Positions 43,264-51,272 of a stretch of 64,000 bases of DNA are shown piece by piece. Source of the stretch: CAYVQZ01 sp964453435. GTDB lineage: Bacteria > Abyssobacteria > SURF-5. The notes under the pieces are model-generated. The model ran no database searches. It was not told the DNA's origin and saw only the letters and a program-made list of their open reading frames with translations. A program made the translations under genes and the position numbers. The stretch covers positions 1 to 64,000 of the forward strand of contig CAYVQZ010000016.1 of assembly GCA_964453435.1 (NCBI GenBank), in the 5' to 3' direction. Position 1 is the stretch's first letter. Each line of letters begins with the position of its first letter.

Positions 43264-43947
43264 TCATGCGTGATAGAATTTCACCTGAGGAAGTTCCACA
43301 GCCGTCAAAACATTCCCGTAACCTGCTCCCGTGTCGATGCCGATTTTTTCCGAAGAAACATAGGGCGATCGCATGGGGGTGTGGCCGAAAACGACGGTCT
43401 TTCCAAACGAGTGGTTGCTTTCGGTAAAACTCCTTCGTATCCAGAGAAGGTCATCGACCTTTTGCTGCGACAAGGGCACTCCATCCCGCAGACCTGCATG
43501 CACGAAAATGTAGTTTTCCGTTTCATAATACGGGAGGAGTGTTCGGAAAAAATCGAGATGAGACCGCGGAAGAAAAGAGGGTCTGCCCCACACGCCGACA
43601 CCGTTGGTGTAGCTCTCTATCGTTTCCCATCCTCCAAATGAGCGCCACAGTTTTAAATCGTGGTCGCTCCCCGATGCGTAGTAATCGAGAAGCAGCTTTT
43701 CATGATTGCCGAGCAGGAAAACTATCTTGCCCCCGCCGTCCCGCAAATCGATCAGATACTGCACCACATCCTTGGAGCGTTTGCCTCTGTCAATGTAATC
43801 CCCGAGAAAAACCAACATATCCTCGTCCCTGCGCCAGGGCAGAGCAGACAGGAGTGAGACGAGCTTTTCGTAGTGGCCGTGAATATCTCCCACAACGAAA
43901 ATGCTCTTCTCGTCGCGCACGGTGTTTTCTGCAGAGGTCTCATTCAT
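43264..43947 (-). CDS. PPP-family serine/threonine-type phosphatase (metallophosphoesterase)
   Basis: The 227-residue protein has the full set of PPP metal and active-site motifs: GDIHGHYEK, FLGDYIDRGKRS, LGNHEKLLL, FVHAGLRDG and VFGHTPM. Bacterial PPP enzymes (PrpA/PrpE, ApaH-like) remove phosphate from proteins or cleave dinucleoside polyphosphates; the small size and lack of ApaH-specific regions favour a protein phosphatase. The stop is convergent with the cytidylate-kinase-like gene, and it begins 43 bases after the first PEP-synthase-like gene, so it shares that operon and might dephosphorylate its substrate (inference). Confidence 0.85.
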   Translation of the reverse strand: MNETSAENTVRDEKSIFVVGDIHGHYEKLVSLLSALPWRRDEDMLVFLGDYIDRGKRSKDVVQYLIDLRDGGGKIVFLLGNHEKLLLDYYASGSDHDLKLWRSFGGWETIESYTNGVGVWGRPSFLPRSHLDFFRTLLPYYETENYIFVHAGLRDGVPLSQQKVDDLLWIRRSFTESNHSFGKTVVFGHTPMRSPYVSSEKIGIDTGAGYGNVLTAVELPQVKFYHA

Positions 43948-43990
43948 TTCGATGGAATCGCGAATTCAGCCGCAGGTTCTCGAAGGTTCT

Positions 43991-46621
43991 TCAGGGGTTC
44001 CCCTGGGTCCGCTGCTCCGAGTCCGGCTCAAAGGTGTAGTTTCCCCGCTGGAAAGCATCCACAAACCATTCCATGGTTTCTTCATCATCCATCGCCATAT
44101 CGAGGAGGCGGGCGCATCCGAGAAGCCTGCCGACAATGTCCAGTTTTTCCTCCAACTCACCCACGGGCAAGCCCCTGATGGTGGCATTCAGCAGGTCCTG
44201 CTTCACATTGACATAGAAACCGAGCGATTCCAGTACGCGCGCAATAAAGCGAACCCGGAGCACCCGCCTGTCCAATCCCGTCCCGCCGCCTTTGAAGCGA
44301 AAATTTATGTAATTGGCGGCTGCATTTGGACTGCACAGGGTATCGACCATGGCGAAATGATACGCCAGACGCGCATTGAGATTCATATAGTCCCGGGACA
44401 AGAGCACATAACTTCGGCTGCCCAGCGGTCGGCCGGAGCGCGCGGAATCGAATAATGTGTTGCCGACCACCGAGCCAAAAGCCCTGAGGTTCACCCTGGG
44501 CGGTCGGCCGCTCCACCGAATACCCTCGTGGCTTACCCCTTTCCACAAGGCCAGGAACGGAACCGACGTGATATCCTCTATCCGGACTTTTCTGGGATGA
44601 CCCGCAACGGACACCCCTCCTCCCAAGTTAATGATATCGACCATAAGCGGAATGGGGGCATCGAGCCGGGAAACATAAAACTTGTTCTTGGAATACTCGC
44701 CGTCATTGAGTTCGAACATGGACTGAATTCCCTGTTCGTGACAGAATCGAACGACATCGTGCACCGACTTGCAAGATGCCATCTGAAAATTCGGGTCCCT
44801 CACATCAATGAGGTTCAAATCAAATATCAGTCGTCTGAGCTCGTCGAGTTTCGGGTCTCGGGTTTCCTGTTTCCTCTCTGTTTCAACAATCATTTCCGCC
44901 GGAACCGCAGTGGAGAGTTTTTCTTCCCCTTCGTATACCCGCGCTTCATCGGCGTCGATCGTGACAATCCGCCCTTCTTTCAGGATTTCCGTTGCGTTGA
45001 CGGCTCCCACGAGCATCGGTATTCGGTACTCCCTCGCGACACATGCCAGATGCTCCAGGGGGTTGCCCTTTTCCAGGATAACGCCTTGAAGTCGATTCAT
45101 TATCTTTGCGATACCAATGAAGCTCTCGCGAGCGACGAGGATACTGAAGGCTGGAACGTCTTCGAGTCCTTTCTCCCCCCGAACCAATGAGACTGTGCCT
45201 GTGGCTCGCCCTTTGGAGGCAGTCGTTCCCCTTTCCATAATCAATTTGGAGCCGCCCGGCGTTTTGCGGGAAGCTTGTTGTGGAGCTTTCCACAGTTTCA
45301 GCTCCCGGGCCTGAAGGATTACTATGGTTCCCTCTTCCGAGACAGCCCATTCGATATCTTGCGGCGCGCCCATATATTTTTCAATTTTGATGCCGCACTC
45401 GCACAGGTCGTGTATCTCTCCCTCGTCCATGGAAAATCGAAGCGAGTCCGCATCGGCCACCGCCTCCTCTTTGGTTCCGCCGCGGTCAGGGTCGCAGACG
45501 AGCTTCAGTTCCTTTTTGGCAAGGTGGACGAGTTCGAAGCGGTCGAGATCGAGTCGGGAAACATGGAAGATGTCGGAAGGAAGCCGCCCGTTCACGAGAT
45601 ACTCGCCCAGTCCCCAGATGGAGCAAAGGACCATCCTTTCGCTCTCCAGGTCATTCGGGTCCACGGTGTAAAGTGTGCCGGCCGAGCGCGGAGACACCAT
45701 GGCGAGGCACAGAACGGCCATGTCGGTCTCTCCAAATCCCATCTGCCTGTGCAAGCGGTAAAAAAGGCTGGTTTCGTTGAAATTGCTTGCGACGACTTCC
45801 TTGTAGGCGCGGAAAAAGGCCTCTTTCGACGTCACATTGAGCACAGTCGCAAACTGGCCCGCGAACGAATAGCGGCCATCCTCCGGAATAGAGCTGCTGC
45901 GAACCGCGATGCCTTTTGCGCACGGAGATTTCGGAGAACTCGTCAGCTCGTCGAATGAGGCGAACATGACATCGCGTAGCTCTTCGGGTATTTTCGCATT
46001 GATAACCATGTCGCGAATCTTGCGGGACACTCCTTCAACTTCCCGATAGTCCACGGAAGTGAGGGTTCGCAGAAGCTCTCGAATCGGTTGCAGAATCCGG
46101 TTCTTCTCGAGAAAGAACTGACAGCCTTCCGTCGTGATAACGAAACCTTCGGGAACGGGTATATCCAAGTTTCTCTTCAGCGTTCCAAGCGGTCCCGCCT
46201 TGCCGCCGACAATATCGATCAGGTCAACATGCGCGTCATTCAGAGGAAGCACAAGCGGAATCTTGCCGCCGGGGTCGATGTCACGCGCCAAGGTCATAAG
46301 TCTTGAGGACATATTCCTCAGAATGCCAAACAGGGGCGTATACGCGCCCTCCGCAACGTAATTGAGGTTCTGCGCCAAGTCCATGGCGAGCTTCAGAAGG
46401 CCTTCAACTCTGGCTGTCAAGCCGGGAAACGTCTTTCGATTGTCCTGAAGATAACCTTCCAGGCGAGTCATCTGCTCCAGGAGGTCGTTATTGGTGATCA
46501 GAAGGTTTTTGAAGGCGTGGTATCGGAATCTCAGGGCATCGAGCTGTCGGTCCGCCAGTTGGCTTTTCTCTTTGGCTCGACGTTCCGCGTATTTTTGATA
46601 CCATCGAAACAAGGCAGACAC
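43991..46621 (-). CDS. PEP-synthase-like phosphotransferase with a non-standard C-terminal domain (copy 1)
   Basis: The 876-residue protein has a helical N-terminal region (1-120), a PPDK_N/ATP-grasp region (about 125-440: VRSSSIPEDGRYSFAGQFAT, QDIEWAVSEEGTIVILQARE) and a phosphohistidine-type domain (about 465-555) with His524 in GNPLEHLACVAREYRIP, where the usual T-S/G-H is L-E-H. The last 300 residues do not show the PEP/pyruvate TIM barrel of PEP synthase or PPDK; instead they contain VHDVVRFCHEQGI, DIINLGGGVSVAGHP and NYINFRFKGGG, all shared with copy 2. A phosphate acceptor other than pyruvate is inferred. GTG 46621 is used; the ribosome site is weak. It follows copy 2 by 67 bases. Confidence 0.82.
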   Translation of the reverse strand: MSALFRWYQKYAERRAKEKSQLADRQLDALRFRYHAFKNLLITNNDLLEQMTRLEGYLQDNRKTFPGLTARVEGLLKLAMDLAQNLNYVAEGAYTPLFGILRNMSSRLMTLARDIDPGGKIPLVLPLNDAHVDLIDIVGGKAGPLGTLKRNLDIPVPEGFVITTEGCQFFLEKNRILQPIRELLRTLTSVDYREVEGVSRKIRDMVINAKIPEELRDVMFASFDELTSSPKSPCAKGIAVRSSSIPEDGRYSFAGQFATVLNVTSKEAFFRAYKEVVASNFNETSLFYRLHRQMGFGETDMAVLCLAMVSPRSAGTLYTVDPNDLESERMVLCSIWGLGEYLVNGRLPSDIFHVSRLDLDRFELVHLAKKELKLVCDPDRGGTKEEAVADADSLRFSMDEGEIHDLCECGIKIEKYMGAPQDIEWAVSEEGTIVILQARELKLWKAPQQASRKTPGGSKLIMERGTTASKGRATGTVSLVRGEKGLEDVPAFSILVARESFIGIAKIMNRLQGVILEKGNPLEHLACVAREYRIPMLVGAVNATEILKEGRIVTIDADEARVYEGEEKLSTAVPAEMIVETERKQETRDPKLDELRRLIFDLNLIDVRDPNFQMASCKSVHDVVRFCHEQGIQSMFELNDGEYSKNKFYVSRLDAPIPLMVDIINLGGGVSVAGHPRKVRIEDITSVPFLALWKGVSHEGIRWSGRPPRVNLRAFGSVVGNTLFDSARSGRPLGSRSYVLLSRDYMNLNARLAYHFAMVDTLCSPNAAANYINFRFKGGGTGLDRRVLRVRFIARVLESLGFYVNVKQDLLNATIRGLPVGELEEKLDIVGRLLGCARLLDMAMDDEETMEWFVDAFQRGNYTFEPDSEQRTQGNP

Positions 46622-46688
46622 CTGCTCGTCAGTCAGAATATTTCGCGCAAGCCCGATCTGGTCGGACCATCGCCTGCAACAGCCTCAC

Positions 46689-49259
46689 TCATTCGGTCGC
46701 GGCAGGATCATGCTCCAGAAAGGCCTGTTCAAAACGGTCTATGCTTTTGTCTGATTTCATTTCGGTGTCCAATTGCCGGGTAAAACCGATGAGCCTTCCC
46801 AGCATCACAAGTGTCGACTGTAACTCTCGCAGGCTGCGTTTTTTGAGTCTGGCCACGACCAAGTCGTTTCTGGTGACCACTTTAAAATCGTATCTTTCGA
46901 GGATATTCCGGATCAGCAATCCCCTTCGATACCGGCACTCCGGCTCGGTCACTCCTCCGACGAACCGGAAGTAGATATAGTTGTCATTGATGTTCTCTGA
47001 CGCGTATGTGTCTATCACGTTGAAATGGTAGCCCAGGCGGAGACTGAGGTTTGTGTACCGGTCTGATATGACGGCAAGATTTTTCCCGACGTATCGCGGC
47101 TGTGTATCTGCGAGCGAAAACCGGGTCAGGCTCGACATGAAATCATTAAATCGAAGCGATTTGGCTTCGGTGCTCCATGTTCCACGGGCAGTGAGACCGT
47201 CCAGGATGGCTCGCATTGGCAGCGATTGCACTTCTTCAACTGACTCGACCGACCGCGGCCCCGCGCTGGGGGAAAGCCCTCCCCCGACGTCGATAATGTG
47301 GAGTCCGATCGGAATCGGTAACTTCAGCTCTCTTGACTTGATGTTTCGGAACCGTTTCTCGGAAGTATGCAGCTCTATGAGTTCCGAAACCGCTTTCTCG
47401 TGACAGAAACGCACAATGTCATGAAACGTCTGACAATCCCCCGGAACAAATTCCGGACTGCTGGGATCGATAAGATTTAGTGGCGCCACCTTTCTGAGGA
47501 CTCGCTTGAGTATCTTGAATTCGGGCAATTGCGCAAACTGGTCCTTCCCCTCCATCTGATACTCGATCACTTCAGGAACAATTCCACCATACACCTTGTT
47601 TTCCTCGGCGTCGACCGTGACCTCCATGCCGTCCTCAAGTATCTCTGTCGCCTTCTCGGTTCCGACGATAGTAGGAACGCCGAATTCCCTCGCGATGGTG
47701 GCCATGTGACCGGTTGGGCTGCCGACATCGGTAATGATTGCGGAGGTCCTCCGGATGATTTTTGTGAGTCGCGGACTCGTAAAATGCGTGACCGCAATCG
47801 CTCCCTGCGGAAACTCGCTGGGGTTGGCGTCTTCCAGAACCTTCGCAACCTTGCCGGCGGCAACGCCGCGTTGGACGACCTGTCCGACATTTGCAAGCAA
47901 AAGGGGATATTTATCGAGGTTCCGGGACAGGTTCGCGCTTTTCCGCACGGTTTGTCTTTGCACGCTCAAGGGGCGCGTTTGCAAGATGAATGGCTTGCCT
48001 TCCGGGTCGATACACCATTCAATATCCTGCGGTTGTCGGAAATACCGCTCAAGTGTCAGCGCGCTTTGTGTAAGAGCTAACACCTGCTCATCCGAGAGAC
48101 ATGGCTGCTCGCGCTGACCTTCCGGTATCTCTTCCTCGCGGGTCTCTTTGTCCAAGGCGACGACCATCCGATGTGTTTTCACCCCGATTCGGCGTTCGAC
48201 GATTGTGGAGGGAGGAATGCGCATAACAGAAAACTGGTCTACCTGCGCTCTTCCCGAAACAGCGGGTTCTCCCAAGCCGGGCAAGGCCGTGATGAGAAGC
48301 CTGTCCCAGGAGCTTGTTGATGGGTCAATCGTATATATCACTCCCGACACGGCGGCAGGAACCATCTCCTGACAGAGAACGGCCATCGGCAAATCGTTTT
48401 CCTGCAATTCCGTTTCGTCGCGGTATGCCAGGACCGATTCAGAGAAACGACTCGCGAGCACTTGTTTGTATGTATCGCGAAGGGTGACGACGCTTTGATT
48501 CAAAAAGGTTTTAAACTGCCCGGCAAAGCTCCCAATTTCGCTATCTTCTCCCCACGCGCTGCTTCGAACCGCAAATGGCGCCTTTTTCTTCCTACCTTTG
48601 AAAAGGGCGTTTGCCATACGCCCAATCTCCCGCTCCAGTTTGGAAGGCAGCGCGGCTCTCTCAAAGAGGTCGGTTATCCTGCAATTATACTCGGCATTCG
48701 TAATCTCTCCGGACCGTTTGTACCCAAGGGCGTCTCGGATTTCAGGCCACAAATTGTTGGATTCCATAAAAAGACGATAAGCGGCCGTCGTAATGACAAA
48801 CCCGTCCGGTGTGTCGATGCCGAGCTGATTGTTGACCTCTCCCAGCCGTGCGGCTTTACTCCCGACAAGTTCTTCCATATCACCTCGGACCTCGTTGAGA
48901 GGAACCACCAGCTTGTCCGCAGCAATGCTTGTTCTGCCTTCGACGATTTCCGAGATTTCAAAGTTGATGGTTTCGTAGCGCAGGAAAAGGTCCGAGTAAG
49001 CCTGGTCGGAAAGAATATTCAATGCATAAATGATTTTGTATGTTGTTTCGGACAACTCGTTGACGGCGGAGCGAATATAGTTCATATCGAACACATATTC
49101 CCCTCCGAGTTTATCCTCCATCTGAGCGATAATCTCCAAAACGGTATTGTTTCCCTGTAGAATTTGCTGAAATTTGCTGAAAAGAACCGAAAAATCGGTT
49201 TGATAATCATGGGGGAGGGTTCGGAAGAGTGCACGAATTTTTTCGAACAACATCGCCAT
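46689..49259 (-). CDS. PEP-synthase-like phosphotransferase with a non-standard C-terminal domain (copy 2)
   Basis: The 856-residue paralogue of the preceding protein has the same layout: a helical N terminus (1-115), PPDK_N/ATP-grasp (about 120-435: AVRSSAWGEDSEIGSFAGQF, QDIEWCIDPEGKPFILQTRP), a swivelling His domain with His518 in VGSPTGHMATIAREFGVP (close to canonical), and a 290-residue C-terminal region (FHDIVRFCHEKAVSELIELH, IIDVGGGLSPSAGP, DNYIYFRFVGG) in place of the PEP barrel. It has a strong promoter and a leader hairpin upstream. Copies 1 and 2 differ around the His, so they may have different roles. Confidence 0.85.
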   Translation of the reverse strand: MAMLFEKIRALFRTLPHDYQTDFSVLFSKFQQILQGNNTVLEIIAQMEDKLGGEYVFDMNYIRSAVNELSETTYKIIYALNILSDQAYSDLFLRYETINFEISEIVEGRTSIAADKLVVPLNEVRGDMEELVGSKAARLGEVNNQLGIDTPDGFVITTAAYRLFMESNNLWPEIRDALGYKRSGEITNAEYNCRITDLFERAALPSKLEREIGRMANALFKGRKKKAPFAVRSSAWGEDSEIGSFAGQFKTFLNQSVVTLRDTYKQVLASRFSESVLAYRDETELQENDLPMAVLCQEMVPAAVSGVIYTIDPSTSSWDRLLITALPGLGEPAVSGRAQVDQFSVMRIPPSTIVERRIGVKTHRMVVALDKETREEEIPEGQREQPCLSDEQVLALTQSALTLERYFRQPQDIEWCIDPEGKPFILQTRPLSVQRQTVRKSANLSRNLDKYPLLLANVGQVVQRGVAAGKVAKVLEDANPSEFPQGAIAVTHFTSPRLTKIIRRTSAIITDVGSPTGHMATIAREFGVPTIVGTEKATEILEDGMEVTVDAEENKVYGGIVPEVIEYQMEGKDQFAQLPEFKILKRVLRKVAPLNLIDPSSPEFVPGDCQTFHDIVRFCHEKAVSELIELHTSEKRFRNIKSRELKLPIPIGLHIIDVGGGLSPSAGPRSVESVEEVQSLPMRAILDGLTARGTWSTEAKSLRFNDFMSSLTRFSLADTQPRYVGKNLAVISDRYTNLSLRLGYHFNVIDTYASENINDNYIYFRFVGGVTEPECRYRRGLLIRNILERYDFKVVTRNDLVVARLKKRSLRELQSTLVMLGRLIGFTRQLDTEMKSDKSIDRFEQAFLEHDPAATE

Positions 49260-49282
49260 TTCCCTTTTTGATGAAACGTGAG

Positions 49283-49306
49283 AGCACCCGATGTAAAAAA
49301 GGTGCT
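49283..49306 (-). promoter_or_regulatory. Leader hairpin upstream of PEP-synthase-like copy 2
   Basis: Arms AGCACC and GGTGCT flank a 12-base loop containing a T6 run on the minus strand. It lies between the promoter -10 and the start codon and may influence leader stability or early termination. Confidence 0.35.
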
Positions 49307-49328
49307 GATAAATGGCGCTCCTAAGTAA

Positions 49329-49358
49329 ATTTTACTTTTGTTCTTCTCTTCTTGTCAA
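49329..49358 (-). promoter_or_regulatory. Sigma-70-type promoter of the PEP-synthase-like operon
   Basis: Minus-strand TTGACA (49358-49353) and TAAAAT (49334-49329) are separated by 18 bases. The predicted start is near 49322, leaving a leader of about 60 bases. The surrounding DNA is AT-rich. Confidence 0.7.
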
Positions 49359-49617
49359 GAAGCGAAAAGACGCTCCGCCTTTCCGAAGGCTTCTTCGAGC
49401 ATATTCTCAAGCGCAGCACATTTTTTAGGCTTGGAGAATTTCAGATGGTCGCGCGACAGCGAGAGTCTGAGACCGCAGTAACGGGAACATCAGAAAATAG
49501 CAGGTCAGCGACATCGCCCCTGCGAGAAGCGTGTTCCTCTCAACAACCTTTCGGAGGGGACACGCAACCAAGAAAGTGTGTTCAATAGCTAAACGGATTC
49601 ATAAACAAGCCGCCATT

Positions 49618-50973
49618 TCAATCCTCGATCTCGTGCCGCTTCAAGTGCCGCCAAAGCGAACTGCGGTCGATACCGAGCAGTTTGGCCGCTTTCGTCTTAT
49701 TGCGGCCCACACGGTTGAGCACTCGCTGTATGTACTCGCGCTGCACCTCGTGGAGAGTCTTGACGCCCGAATCGGCGGGGCCAATGGAGAAAATCTCCAT
49801 TTCGGAAAGGTCCGGAGGGAGGTTGCTCTCATCGATGGTTTCTCCCTGAGCCATTGCCGCCGCGCGCTCCACAATGTTCTCAAGCTCGCGCACATTGCCC
49901 GGATAATTGTATTCGACGAGCACTCTCATAGCCCGGTCTGAAAACCCTTTGAAGGTCTTGTTGGATTTTTTGCCGGCCCGATCGAGGAAAAAATGGGCCA
50001 GCAGCGGGATATCTTCTTTCCGTTCCCTGAGCGGAGGAAGGAAAATGGAAATAACGTTCAGGCGATAGTAAAGGTCGTGTCGAAAGAGACCCGCGCTCAC
50101 AGCTTTCTTCAAGTCCTGATTGGTCGCGGCTATGATGCGGACATCGATGGAGATCGGGCTGTTGCCGCCTACCCGGATGACCGCTTGTTCTTCGACGGCC
50201 CTCAGTAATTTGACTTGCATGCTGAGCGGCATATCGCCGATTTCGTCGAGCAGCAGCGTGCCGCCGCTGGCGCTCTCGAGCAGGCCTGCCTTGGCGGTGA
50301 TGGCCCCTGTGAAGGCGCCTTTCTCATGCCCGAAGAGCTCATTCGCCAGAAGTTGCTCTGTAAACCCGCCGCAGTTGATTGCCAGAAACTTGCCGCTCGA
50401 GCGCTCGCTCCAATAATGAATCATGTTGGCGGCCAATTCCTTGCCGGTTCCGGACTCTCCGGTCAGAAGCACGTTGCAGTCGGTTTTGGCAACTTGCTTG
50501 ACCACCTTTACAACTTCCAATATCTGCCTGCTCTTACCGATTAATATTGGTTCCTTTGGATGCCCCTTTACCTGTGCTTCCAGTTCCTGCACCTGCTTTT
50601 TCAGTCGTCGCTTCTCCACCGCCTGTCCCGCCAGATGTAACACCTCTTCGCGCCGGAAAGGCTTCTCCAGATAATGATACGCGCCATTCTTCATTGCCTC
50701 GATGGCCGAAGGAATGGATGCGTAGCCGGTGACAACAATCACTTCCACATCCGGAGAATGAGCCTTGACCTGTTTCAAAACTTCAAGCCCGCTCATTCGG
50801 TCCATCACCAGGTCGACCATAAGCAAATCGAACTCGTTTTTCGAGACGAGGGACAACGCGGCGGGACCATTTTGTGCGTCTGACACACGGTAACCAGCCT
50901 TCGTAAGGAGTCGGCAAAGGTTCTTTCGGGCAACTAAATCGTCGTCAACGACGAGTATGTGCCCTTTGTCCAT
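49618..50973 (-). CDS. NtrC-type sigma-54-dependent response regulator
   Basis: The 451-residue protein has a receiver (1-120: LVVDDDLVARKN, LLMVDLVMDRMSG with the phosphoacceptor, VVTGYAS, YLEKPF), an AAA+ domain (about 145-380: GESGTGKE Walker A, GAFTGA sigma-54 loop, GGTLLLDEIGD Walker B) and a Fis-type helix-turn-helix (KTKAAKLLGIDRSSLWRHLK). It activates sigma-54 promoters once phosphorylated. At least one sigma-54-like promoter (37815) lies in the neighbouring operon and a perfect one at 4478. No kinase is directly adjacent; the HAMP kinases at 32.2 and 38.4 kb are the closest. Confidence 0.95.
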   Translation of the reverse strand: MDKGHILVVDDDLVARKNLCRLLTKAGYRVSDAQNGPAALSLVSKNEFDLLMVDLVMDRMSGLEVLKQVKAHSPDVEVIVVTGYASIPSAIEAMKNGAYHYLEKPFRREEVLHLAGQAVEKRRLKKQVQELEAQVKGHPKEPILIGKSRQILEVVKVVKQVAKTDCNVLLTGESGTGKELAANMIHYWSERSSGKFLAINCGGFTEQLLANELFGHEKGAFTGAITAKAGLLESASGGTLLLDEIGDMPLSMQVKLLRAVEEQAVIRVGGNSPISIDVRIIAATNQDLKKAVSAGLFRHDLYYRLNVISIFLPPLRERKEDIPLLAHFFLDRAGKKSNKTFKGFSDRAMRVLVEYNYPGNVRELENIVERAAAMAQGETIDESNLPPDLSEMEIFSIGPADSGVKTLHEVQREYIQRVLNRVGRNKTKAAKLLGIDRSSLWRHLKRHEIED

Positions 50974-51272
50974 ATATGAACCCCTTTCCTGAAAATATCC
51001 CGAAGCGGTTTAACCATTCAGTTGCAAATTGCACCGTTATTCTATCATAATTTCGGATGTCAAATCACGTTTTTCCCATCATTTCCGATGCTCCGTGTCC
51101 GTATATCCGGGACATTCCAGTGCGCTGTGCAATCTTGACAGAGATTCAGAGTCTCCTTCGCGGCGCACCATATTGTCACCACCGACATTACGAAGCGCGC
51201 AAAATGAAACTCCCGACAGAAATTCTATGCTTTGGCAGATAGGAATACGGCAGGGAATTACTGAAACGCGGG
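50974..51272. other. Intergenic stretch with repeat copy E
   Basis: Apart from repeat copy E this region, upstream of the NtrC-type gene, shows no gene. It must hold that gene's promoter, but I see no confident element. Confidence 0.4.
51085..51160. repeat. Dispersed palindromic repeat, copy E (degenerate)
   Basis: It reads GCTCCGTGTCCGTATATCCG, then GGGACATTCCAG and GCGCTGTGCAATCTTGACAG, the same order of words as copy C (CGTGTCCGTAAATCTGGGACAGTCC ... GCAATCGT), with several substitutions. Confidence 0.6.

Noticed and set aside
43991..49259. Calling the two large proteins PEP synthase (ppsA) or PPDK
   Set aside because: The PEP/pyruvate barrel is not recognisable in the C-terminal 300 residues of either copy.
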